Assembly (NCBI GenBank): GCA_034440115.1
Contig: JAWXBM010000155.1
Location: 1-19,514 of the forward strand
DNA length: 19,514 nt
Origin: JAWXBM01 sp034440115
GTDB lineage: Bacteria; Pseudomonadota; Gammaproteobacteria; Xanthomonadales; SZUA-36
Direction of reading: 5' to 3'
Both the position numbers and the translations under genes were made by a program. Of the stretch, positions 7,907 to 14,401 are shown in pieces (position 1 is the first letter of the stretch; every line of letters starts with the position of its first letter). Under the pieces are notes generated by a model. It was given only the letters and a program-made list of their open reading frames with translations. It ran no database searches and was not told the origin of the DNA.

Positions 7907-8419
7907 TTATTCAGGCATCAACACGCTGTCGATCACATGGATCACACCATTGCTGGCAGCAACATCGGCCGCTGTGACCTGCGCATCGTCAACAAACACG
8001 GTGCCATCTTCAACACGGATCGCAACGTCCTTGCCATTAACGGTAGTAGCTGAAGTCAACTTCACTACATCGGCTGCCATTACTTTTCCAGCCACTACGT
8101 GATAGGTCAGAATGCCTACCAACTTGTCTTTGTTTTCCGGCATCAGCAGCATTTCAACAGTTCCAGCCGGCAATTTGGCAAAGGCTGCGTCGGTAGGAGC
8201 AAACACGGTGAAAGGACCTGCTGATTTGAGTGTATCAATCAGATCCGCAGCCGTAAGTGCCGCCGCCAGAGTGTTGAAGCTGCCCGCTGCAACAGCAGTG
8301 TCTACGATGTCTTTCTTGTCAGCATAGTCGCCGGCAAAAACATTGGCAGTTAATGCCATGGTGGCAACCAGTGCCAATACAGAATTGAATTTCAAGCTCA
8401 TTGATTTGAAGGACTTCAT
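7907..8419 (-). CDS. Secreted FAS1 (fasciclin) domain protein
   Basis: A 170-residue exported protein made of one FAS1 domain, the fold found in adhesion and matrix proteins. A signal peptide with a basic start and hydrophobic core ends near ANVFAGDY (about residue 29). The domain then fills the rest: the first conserved box is TVFAPTDAAFAKLP (near 70-83), the YHVV motif is near 107, and the closing NGVIHVIDSVLMP is at the C-terminus. GGAGAG lies upstream of ATG 8419. An in-frame ATG at 8401 would leave a shorter but still plausible signal peptide. Transcription appears to start from the GTACA-box promoter at 8496-8541. Its role is likely extracellular or periplasmic adhesion; the partner is unknown. 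Confidence 0.92.
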   Translation of the reverse strand: MKSFKSMSLKFNSVLALVATMALTANVFAGDYADKKDIVDTAVAAGSFNTLAAALTAADLIDTLKSAGPFTVFAPTDAAFAKLPAGTVEMLLMPENKDKLVGILTYHVVAGKVMAADVVKLTSATTVNGKDVAIRVEDGTVFVDDAQVTAADVAASNGVIHVIDSVLMPE

Positions 8420-8495
8420 TTAGGACTCTCCGGGGTTGATGTTGAATTGTGAGACGCTAATGTATAGATATCGTAATGAAATATTTGTGAACAAC

Positions 8496-8541
8496 ATGTA
8501 GATAATTGTACATTTAGTGTACTTTTTTAATTTACTCGTAC
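8496..8541 (-). promoter_or_regulatory. Predicted operator and promoter of the FAS1 gene, GTACA boxes
   Basis: On the minus strand two GTACA boxes begin at 8522 and 8511, exactly 11 bp apart in the same orientation. A TATCTA hexamer suitable as a -10 starts two bases after the second. A GTACG lies 19 bp farther upstream (8541) and a TACA variant 10 bp downstream. The two-box unit matches the one in front of the MerR-type regulator (9847-9872), including the spacing to the -10. Binding by that regulator is inferred. Confidence 0.5.
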
Positions 8542-8569
8542 TTTTGTTAATTGCTTATAGCCGCTTAAT

Positions 8570-8613
8570 GCAAAACGGGAGCGCAAAACGGGAGCGCCAG
8601 GCTCCCGTTTTGC
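8570..8613 (-). terminator. Terminator of the DUF4397 gene with a duplicated stem arm
   Basis: GCAAAACGGGAGC occurs twice head-to-tail (8570-8582 and 8583-8595) and once inverted (8601-8613). The inverted copy can pair perfectly over 13 bp with the near copy (five-base loop) or with the far one (18-base loop). The stem of GC pairs bounded by A and T runs makes an intrinsic terminator usable in both directions. It lies 33 bp past the stop of the minus-strand DUF4397 gene and upstream of the FAS1 promoter, separating the two units. Confidence 0.7.
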
Positions 8614-8645
8614 TTTCTGTCTTGCAAACTTCAGGTAATGCAGAA

Positions 8646-9722
8646 CTAGTCCAAAGAACAACCCAGTGGTGCGACCAGGCGCTTGGCTGTATACAGCTTT
8701 GCCGCCGTATTGCCGATTCTGACCGTGGCCATGGCATCAAAGCAGTCCATAATTTCAAACTGTATGGTTCCCACTTCTTTGGTTTCGACTTCCAAACCTG
8801 CTTCTGCACCACCACCCGTACTGAGGTACAAAGTAGTTTCCGCCATCACACCATCAAATTCACCAGGGCCACTATCGTAGGTGTAAAAGAACGGCGCACC
8901 CATGTTGTTGTAGCTGTACCAGGTTCCTACCAGGCGATTTTCTGAAGGCATGGGCTGCAGTATGAACCCCACGCCCGATCCTTCCTGCACGCCCCACCAG
9001 CCATTGGCGCTGTTGTCTACCGGAGCACGCAGCGGCAATAAGCCGAGAGGATAAGCCAGTATGCCGAGATCCTGGTTAATGCCATCACCCACGGCGAACA
9101 GTGTCAGGATGGCTCCTGCAGGAAGTGCTGCGGGAAGCGGATCAATGTAATTCACTGAACCGTCATTGGAAGCGACCTTGAGGTCGTAAGTGCCAGCAGG
9201 AACTTCGAGGTAGCCGCTGTTGGCCTTGTAGGGCACACCCACCAAGCCTCCTACCACGGCACCACCGGCAGTGCGGATGGATACTTCAGTGGCGGTCAGA
9301 TCAGCTGCAAACGGAGCAGTGTGCACGACGCGAAGTTTCACGTTTCCGGCAGCCGGAGCATCGTTGTTGTCCACCAGAGCCGTAAGCTCCAGAGGTTGGG
9401 TCGAGCCGTTGCCGATTGCAAATACACTGTAGTCGACACCATCCGTCAGGCTGAACATTCCGCCCATGGCAGGCTCAGTTGCGCCAACCGGAAAAATATC
9501 GATTTGGTAATCGCCGGCGGGCAATTCAACATACGGCACAAAATCCGTGAACCTCACACCTTCAAACGTGGCAGTGCCGTTGATAACGATATCGACCGCA
9601 GTACCGTCGATATCTTCAGCAAACGGGGCCAAATGCAGGACCGCAACCCTGGCTGCAGAAAAAGCACTTTGCGATGCCATTACAGCAACCATCGCCAAAG
9701 CAAATACAAATACATTTTTCAT
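8646..9722 (-). CDS. Secreted protein with two DUF4397 domains and a Trp-rich C-terminal domain
   Basis: A 358-residue exported protein. The signal peptide (about 1-23, ending AFSA) is followed by two related DUF4397 modules, about 24-115 and 122-225. Each has a hydrophobic strand ending HLAPFA or HTAPFA and a later LEVPAGTY-like turn (ELPAGDYQ in the first). The C-terminal part, from about 240, begins NGWWGVQEGSGVGFILQP and continues GTWYSYNNMGAP. This resembles the small WW-x-ESG-type domain common in gammaproteobacterial secreted proteins. The reading frame opens 36 bases earlier, but AAGGAG six bases before ATG 9722 and the signal peptide decide the start. It is divergent from the MerR-type regulator. 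DUF4397 has no settled function; cell-surface or matrix association is a guess. Confidence 0.82.
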   Translation of the reverse strand: MKNVFVFALAMVAVMASQSAFSAARVAVLHLAPFAEDIDGTAVDIVINGTATFEGVRFTDFVPYVELPAGDYQIDIFPVGATEPAMGGMFSLTDGVDYSVFAIGNGSTQPLELTALVDNNDAPAAGNVKLRVVHTAPFAADLTATEVSIRTAGGAVVGGLVGVPYKANSGYLEVPAGTYDLKVASNDGSVNYIDPLPAALPAGAILTLFAVGDGINQDLGILAYPLGLLPLRAPVDNSANGWWGVQEGSGVGFILQPMPSENRLVGTWYSYNNMGAPFFYTYDSGPGEFDGVMAETTLYLSTGGGAEAGLEVETKEVGTIQFEIMDCFDAMATVRIGNTAAKLYTAKRLVAPLGCSLD

Positions 9723-9739
9723 TGCAAACTCCTTACATG

Positions 9740-9746
9740 TTGTACA
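9740..9746 (-). promoter_or_regulatory. Single GTACA box in the DUF4397 leader
   Basis: One TTGTACA (plus strand; TGTACAA on the minus strand) lies 18 bp upstream of the DUF4397 start codon, close to its ribosome site. It resembles the boxes at the neighbouring regulator and FAS1 promoters but stands alone, so an operator role is uncertain. Confidence 0.25.
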
Positions 9747-9846
9747 GGTTTTATTCAAATTTGGCCAAATATCAGGTTCCGGATTTGGCTACCTGATTGA
9801 AGCCAGCAGTAAATGATGTGTCTGCTGAACCCCGACCTGCGAACAA

Positions 9847-9872
9847 CCGTACAGTATTTGTACAGATATAAT
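9847..9872 (+). promoter_or_regulatory. Predicted autoregulated promoter of the MerR-B12 regulator
   Basis: GTACA at 9849-9853 and again at 9860-9864 are 11 bp apart and co-oriented. A perfect TATAAT -10 (9867-9872) begins two bases after the second box. No good -35 is visible. Bound protein would cover the spacer and -10, which suggests repression of its own gene. The transcript would start near 9879 with a leader of about 90 bases. Confidence 0.5.
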
Positions 9873-9922
9873 CAAGTAAATATTGCAGGTATTGTACCGA
9901 TATTTGCGAATATCCCGACTAC

Positions 9923-9940
9923 ATGTATACTTGTCGTACA
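9923..9940 (+). promoter_or_regulatory. Second, weaker box pair upstream of the regulator
   Basis: GTATA (9925-9929) and GTACA (9936-9940) repeat the same 11-bp spacing with one mismatch in the first box. It lies within the predicted leader, 32 bases before the start codon. An additional TTGTACC sits at 9892-9898. Confidence 0.3.
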
Positions 9941-9971
9941 ATTTTTGTCCCAGAATTCAGGCACATCACTC

Positions 9972-10907
9972 ATGACCCAGGACGTTACTTCAGCTCCAGG
10001 CGCCGGCGAAAAACTGTACACAATCGGCACGGTATCGAATTTGACAGGAGTGGCCCCCGTGACACTGCGGGCCTGGGAAAGGCGCTATGCGCTGATACAG
10101 CCGGTGCGCAAAGAGAGTGGTCATCGCCTCTACACGCGGAAGAATATTGATCAGATCAATCGCATCATGGCGCTCACCAGCCAGGGCATGCGTATCAGCC
10201 AGATTGATGCACAAATGCTGGAGCCAGAAAGCCTGCAGGGTCAGGAAGGCGATTCAAAGGTCAACCACTGGCGTGACCACCTCGAAAGTTTGATTGCCGC
10301 CATCGTCAGCTATGACGAGAATCGGCTGGAAGACATTTACAATGAAGTTCTTTCGCTCTACCCCATCGAACTGGTGACCCAGAAATTACTGCGGCCGTTG
10401 CTGATAGAGCTGGGATTACGCTGGGAAGACAAAAAAGGAAGCGTCGCGGAAGAGCATTTTTTTGCCTTCTATTTGCGCAACAAACTGGGTGCCCGCTTTC
10501 ACCATCGCTCCAGAAAAAACCAGGGGCCACGCCTTTTGGTGGCTGGCTTACCGGGCGAGATGCATGAAATCGCCTTGTTGCTTTTTGCCCTGGCAGCCAG
10601 TGAGCAGGGTTATCGCCTGATTTCACTGGGCGCCAACATGCCCTTTTTAGAACTCGCGCAGGTCGCAGCCAGAACAGCCAGTGATGCCATCGTGCTGTCG
10701 GGTTCGGTTGAGCCCGGCAAAAACCTTCTGGACGAAGGGCTGACAGACCTGGTTGCAGACTGCAAAGTATCGGTTTTCATCGGCGGCCAGGCTTCTGTTT
10801 ATGCCTGCGATGCGATCAACAAAACTGGTGCCATTGCATTGGGCAATGACCTGGAGCTGGGATTGCAACGTATGGCAGATCAGCTGAAGTTCAACAGCAA
10901 GGCCTGA
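9972..10907 (+). CDS. MerR-family regulator with a CarH/LitR-like B12-binding domain
   Basis: A 311-residue transcription factor. The MerR winged helix-turn-helix spans about 15-85 (LYTIGTVSNLTGVAPVTLRAWERR and GHRLYTRKNID). A helical bundle spans about 98-180 and a Rossmann B12-binding domain about 186-305. W151-x9-E161-H162 is the W-x9-EH motif that shields adenosylcobalamin in CarH. E196-M-H198-E-I-A201 supplies the axial histidine but has Ala where the E/D-x-H-x2-G motif has Gly. S243 and the GG at 271-272 complete the cobalamin pattern. CarH proteins bind DNA in the dark as B12 tetramers and release it in light. MlrA-type relatives do not need B12. ATG 9972 is chosen as the start of homology, though its ribosome site is poor. 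Light sensing is inferred. Confidence 0.85.
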   Translation: MTQDVTSAPGAGEKLYTIGTVSNLTGVAPVTLRAWERRYALIQPVRKESGHRLYTRKNIDQINRIMALTSQGMRISQIDAQMLEPESLQGQEGDSKVNHWRDHLESLIAAIVSYDENRLEDIYNEVLSLYPIELVTQKLLRPLLIELGLRWEDKKGSVAEEHFFAFYLRNKLGARFHHRSRKNQGPRLLVAGLPGEMHEIALLLFALAASEQGYRLISLGANMPFLELAQVAARTASDAIVLSGSVEPGKNLLDEGLTDLVADCKVSVFIGGQASVYACDAINKTGAIALGNDLELGLQRMADQLKFNSKA

Positions 10908-10918
10908 GACCTGGCAGG

Positions 10919-11065
10919 CTAAAGGAGTTGTTGCAGCGCCTGCATCAACCACTGGTCCAATTCAGCTCCCGATTCATCACCTGCAGACACCTGGGCCCAT
11001 GCAACAAGCGGGCATATTGCACTCATAAGGACGGAAATAAATAAAAATGCAAAGATTCTTTTCAC
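10919..11065 (-). CDS. Putative 48-codon secreted micro-protein
   Basis: A short minus-strand frame starting GTG at 11065 encodes a textbook signal peptide. The start is Lys-Arg, then a hydrophobic core IFAFLFISVLMSAI, ending LVAWA-Q near residue 24. The mature part is 24 residues, acidic then amphipathic (ending LDQWLMQALQQLL). GGGGA lies six bases before the GTG. It is tail-to-tail with the regulator gene (12 bp apart) and divergent from the lipoprotein gene. It could be a genuine secreted peptide, or the remnant of a longer exported protein. I recognise no family. Confidence 0.45.
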   Translation of the reverse strand: MKRIFAFLFISVLMSAICPLVAWAQVSAGDESGAELDQWLMQALQQLL

Positions 11066-11114
11066 AACAATTCCCCAGCGCTTGCAACTGTGCTTAGTGT
11101 ACTATTTTGCTAAT

Positions 11115-11501
11115 TTGCCCAACTACGGAGCAAACATCATAGATACACGATATTCCGTTTTTGCCACAACGGCCATTGGCCTGTTTATGCTCAGCGCCTG
11201 CGACAGTGGCCTGCCTTCCCGTTTTGATGATATTTCCGGCGTGGATGTTTGCCAACTTAACAGCCCGGCTGAAGCGGAACATATCCTTGGTCCGATCAAG
11301 GATTCCAAAACAACCGTTACATCCGGTTCCGGCTTTGCCGGTGATTGCACCTGGACTTTGGAACATTCTGAATTATGGTTGCTGCAATCCGATACACTAC
11401 TCACCCTGCGCATGAAGGGTGGCAGCGCGGCCCAACTGGAAACATTTGCCCGGGCGCTCTCACGTGAGATGGCATTGCCGCCGGAACCCAAGGGCGGTTA
11501 A
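11115..11501 (+). CDS. Small putative lipoprotein with an uncertain start codon
   Basis: The product has a lipoprotein signal (basic residue, hydrophobic stretch FATTAIGLFM, lipobox LSAC) followed by about 100 residues of unrecognised sequence with two further cysteines. Asp follows the lipidated Cys, which in enterobacteria favours the inner membrane. The start is problematic. No ATG lies before the signal, and the TTG at 11115 (used here) or 11082 has no ribosome site. A good GGAG (11127-11130) stands five bases before an ATC and eight before an ATA (11139). The ATA start would give an ideal 20-residue signal peptide. The stop TAA is at 11499-11501. Function unknown. Confidence 0.65.
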   Translation: MPNYGANIIDTRYSVFATTAIGLFMLSACDSGLPSRFDDISGVDVCQLNSPAEAEHILGPIKDSKTTVTSGSGFAGDCTWTLEHSELWLLQSDTLLTLRMKGGSAAQLETFARALSREMALPPEPKGG

Positions 11502-11635
11502 GGAAGCTCTGACTATTTATCATGGCTTTGCCACAATCGAGTCATGGTCACGCCCCAAAATGGGTTCAGACTAAGTGCTGATTCGAATTTGAACCAACTT
11601 TGAACATCTACCCACCTGTCAACGAGGAGTCCCCT

Positions 11636-12355
11636 ATGCGTCAATCATCCGGCCTGAACCTGTTGTGGTTGGGAATTTCCATCATGCTGGGCCTTGCTGC
11701 CCTGGGCTATCTGCTGGGCCATGCGGCCATCCAGGTCAAGGAGTATGAACGCAGCGTTACCGCCAAAGGCTTGTCTGAGCGTGAGTTTCCGGCAGACGAA
11801 GTGATCTGGCCGATCAGTTTCAGCGTGGCTGGTAATGATCTGACAGCGGTCTATGAGGAGCTTGACCAGACCAGCAAACAGGTACGGGAATTCCTGGCGA
11901 TTACTGGTCTGAAGGACACGGATATAAATCTTTCTAACCCCAATCTGACCGACAAATCAGCTCAAGCCTGGGGCGATGGTCAAGGGGCGGAGTACCGCTA
12001 TGTAGCTAGCCGCACCGTTACCATCTACTCCAACCAGGTGGAGCAGGTGCGCAAAGCCATGGGTGGCCTGCTGGAACTAGGCAAACAGGGGATCGCCTTT
12101 ACTGGCGACAACTACCAGAACCAAGTGGAATATTTATTCACCAGGTTGAACGATGTCAAACCCGAAATGATCGAAGAAGCGACCCGCAATGCCCGTGAAG
12201 TGGCTGCCAAATTCGCTGCCGATTCAGACAGTCAATTAGGCAAAATTCGCAGTGCTTCACAGGGGCAATTTTCTATAGAACCGCGCGATACCAATAACCC
12301 ACATCTCAAGAAAGTACGGGTGGTTTCCACCGTTGAATATTATCTTTCTGATTAG
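11636..12355 (+). CDS. SIMPL (DUF541) domain protein, membrane-anchored
   Basis: A 239-residue protein with one N-terminal hydrophobic anchor (about 8-30) and a periplasmic SIMPL domain. The domain opens with SVTAKGLSEREFPADEVIWPISF and closes with KKVRVVSTVEYYL. The SIMPL/DUF541 family, which includes E. coli YggE, is linked loosely to oxidative-stress tolerance and envelope function. No enzyme activity is established. The frame opens 36 bases earlier at a TTG, but GAGGAG six bases before ATG 11636 decides the start. It is separated by about 130 bp from the lipoprotein gene and followed by REP-like repeats. Confidence 0.82.
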   Translation: MRQSSGLNLLWLGISIMLGLAALGYLLGHAAIQVKEYERSVTAKGLSEREFPADEVIWPISFSVAGNDLTAVYEELDQTSKQVREFLAITGLKDTDINLSNPNLTDKSAQAWGDGQGAEYRYVASRTVTIYSNQVEQVRKAMGGLLELGKQGIAFTGDNYQNQVEYLFTRLNDVKPEMIEEATRNAREVAAKFAADSDSQLGKIRSASQGQFSIEPRDTNNPHLKKVRVVSTVEYYLSD

Positions 12356-12358
12356 CAG

Positions 12359-12434
12359 GTAGGAGCATCCCTGCACAAAAATGCGGACTCCTACAGGAGC
12401 TGACCTTTTTGTAGGAGCGCGCCTTGCGCGCGAA
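12359..12434. repeat. REP-like cluster with three GTAGGAG units
   Basis: GTAGGAG occurs at 12359-12365, inverted as CTCCTAC at 12388-12394, and again at 12411-12417. There it begins a GTAGGAGCGCGCC-type unit with the palindrome GCGCGC-CTT-GCGCGC followed by GAA. This is the form of REP elements of Pseudomonas and relatives. The first two units face each other as an imperfect hairpin followed by five T residues (12406-12410), which could terminate the SIMPL transcript. The remaining 12435-12543 holds one lone TTGTACA (12452-12458) and the leader of the next gene. Confidence 0.65.
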
Positions 12435-12543
12435 ATACGTAGCCGATACCTTTGTACAGAGTGGAGCGCGCTTATCGGAAACGATTAGAATAAAAATAGG
12501 CTATTATCCATGTTCATTGAATCCGACCATTGAGGGATAGAGC

Positions 12544-14310
12544 ATGTCATTTCTGTTAAAAAGTGGCCGTCTGGCCTCACTTCGCGCCATTCCTTTTATT
12601 CTGCTGTCAGGCAGCCTGTGTTTCAGCCCGTTATTGCAGGCTCAGGCATTGTCGCCAGAACAGCAACAAAAAGCTGCGGCTGTCGAATCCGGACTAAAGC
12701 GAGTGCAGACCAATTTTCAACTGGCACTGGATTCGGCCGGCACCGGCACTCCCACGGGATCAAAAGCCAAGCTGAGCAAAATGCGCCTGGACAGTGCTGC
12801 AGTGGATATGCCACAACTCAAACAATGGTTGTCTGAGTTGCCTGCGGATCAGCCTGAAGTAAAACCACTGACTGATCAGTACGCCTCGATAGAACAGGGC
12901 ATACAAGAGCTGGACGACCGCATTGCTGGCAAAAACGCCACACCGGCCGCAGCCACGGCGGCAGCTCCAGCGGCGAGTACCCCAGCGACTACGGCCACTG
13001 CAACTCCAGCGGCCGCAACTGCACCGGCCCCGGCCACAGCACCCGCTCAGGCTGCTACGCCGGCGCCAGCCGCTGATGCTACGGTCAAGCTGGGTTACCC
13101 GCTGGAAGACGTATTGAAAGGGGCACAGTTCAATCTCCGCGAAGTTCAGGGCAATGCCAATGCGTTGACGGCAAAAATGGCCGAACTCCAACCCGTTGAA
13201 GACCAACTCAGCGTCAACTTTCGCGAGGTTTTGGCCAGCATGAATACGCTGGAGAATGCCCGTCGCAAAGCCGGGTTTACCCAGGACGGGTTGAGCAAGT
13301 TGCCGGCCAATGGACAAGGCGTGGCAGAAGCGGCAACAGAGTTGGCAGAAGCCAACGGCCAACTGGATACAGCGGAAACGTATTTTGCACCGCTCAACCA
13401 GCAACTGGCCAAACTGATCGATCCGGCTAACTATCCCAACTTGCCAACCGACCTGAAGCGCCTGGATGAGCTTACCGTCATGTATGGCAGCCCCTCGATC
13501 CTGCAAACTGATCGCCCGCAAGCCGCAGCCGTCATGCACCAAGCCGATGCCGCCAAAACCGAAGCTACGCGTATCGCGCAAGCCTATTCGTCCTTGATGG
13601 TGCAACAAACCGAAGAAGGCAAACGAGTTGAAGGTTCGGGCAATTATTTCCTGGAAAAACTCACTGCTTTTCAAGCGGCGGCTGAACAAGAACGGCAAAC
13701 CTTGCCGCAACAGATTCGCGCTGACCTGGCCGAGGCAGACAAAGTCGCCCAACAGGCGGTGGCTGATCAAAAGCCCTTGTTCTTTACCGGCGGTATCCCG
13801 CAAACCATGGGCTTTGCCGCAGACCGGCTGGCACTTTACAAAGTGCTGGATCCCAAGCAGGCACCGGCCATGGAAAAGGAAGTACAAGCCATGCAGGCCA
13901 GTATGGTGCAGCGCGAAAAATCACTCAGCGCGTTAATCATCCAGCAGAATCCTTTGCCGCCGGATCGCTATACGGGAGCTGATCGCTCGCAGGTGGTGGA
14001 TGTGGCAATCGATGCGTGGAAACACCAACAAGCCAAGTTTGAAGTCCTGGGCAGCCGCATTCCCTCAGAAGCCTGGAACCGGGAAACCATGTGGCAATAC
14101 AGCAATGGCACCTGGTATTACGTAGATAGATCCAAACTACAGGTGCAGTTATTGGTGGCTGATGAAGAAAATTCGGATCAGGCCAAGATCCTACCGGTGA
14201 ACATCTGGAAAGATCACCAGAAAGGCGACAGCCTGATCGGCACACCGTTGTATAGCGGCAAGGAAGTTCTGCAACCGAGCAGCTACATGTTGCGTGACAA
14301 AATCAAGTAA
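12544..14310 (+). CDS. Exported 588-aa protein of unknown function with an Ala/Pro/Thr linker
   Basis: I do not recognise this family. The signal peptide is about 1-33 (hydrophobic core AIPFILLSGSLCFSPLL, cut near LQA). A helical, Gln/Lys-rich segment (35-130) leads to a low-complexity Ala/Pro/Thr linker (about 131-180). A long helical region (185-470) looks coiled-coil prone. The C-terminal 100 residues are different: Trp- and Tyr-rich (WNRETMWQYSNGTWYYVDRS), then an ILPVNIWKDHQKGDSLIGTPLY stretch that looks globular. This suggests a periplasmic or outer-membrane-associated scaffold. GAGGG lies seven bases before ATG 12544. A 375-codon frame on the opposite strand is a codon-bias shadow. Its own terminator follows. 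Confidence 0.75.
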   Translation: MSFLLKSGRLASLRAIPFILLSGSLCFSPLLQAQALSPEQQQKAAAVESGLKRVQTNFQLALDSAGTGTPTGSKAKLSKMRLDSAAVDMPQLKQWLSELPADQPEVKPLTDQYASIEQGIQELDDRIAGKNATPAAATAAAPAASTPATTATATPAAATAPAPATAPAQAATPAPAADATVKLGYPLEDVLKGAQFNLREVQGNANALTAKMAELQPVEDQLSVNFREVLASMNTLENARRKAGFTQDGLSKLPANGQGVAEAATELAEANGQLDTAETYFAPLNQQLAKLIDPANYPNLPTDLKRLDELTVMYGSPSILQTDRPQAAAVMHQADAAKTEATRIAQAYSSLMVQQTEEGKRVEGSGNYFLEKLTAFQAAAEQERQTLPQQIRADLAEADKVAQQAVADQKPLFFTGGIPQTMGFAADRLALYKVLDPKQAPAMEKEVQAMQASMVQREKSLSALIIQQNPLPPDRYTGADRSQVVDVAIDAWKHQQAKFEVLGSRIPSEAWNRETMWQYSNGTWYYVDRSKLQVQLLVADEENSDQAKILPVNIWKDHQKGDSLIGTPLYSGKEVLQPSSYMLRDKIK

Positions 14311-14321
14311 ATCAGTGTGAG

Positions 14322-14354
14322 GGAGGCCGACACCTGTCGGCCTCCTGATTTTAT
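14322..14354 (+). terminator. Strong intrinsic terminator after the 588-aa gene
   Basis: GGAGGCCGAC (14322-14331) and GTCGGCCTCC (14336-14345) form a perfect 10-bp stem with a four-base loop, followed by TGATTTTAT. ATCAG (14311-14315) and CTGAT (14345-14349) can lengthen it. It separates the plus-strand block from the convergent minus-strand gene ending at 14402. Confidence 0.85.
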
Positions 14355-14401
14355 CTCTATCCCCAAACCTGATCCGGGGATGGAATCAATGAAAAAACAA
14401 T

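Noticed and set aside
12452..12458. TTGTACA upstream of the 588-aa gene as another MerR-B12 operator
   Set aside because: There is only one box, with no partner 11 bp away and no adjacent -10; such 7-mers are expected a few times by chance.
12760..13887. A 375-codon minus-strand frame inside the 588-aa gene
   Set aside because: The plus-strand gene has a signal peptide, ribosome site and terminator. The antisense product is Cys/Arg/Gly-rich with no recognisable fold.
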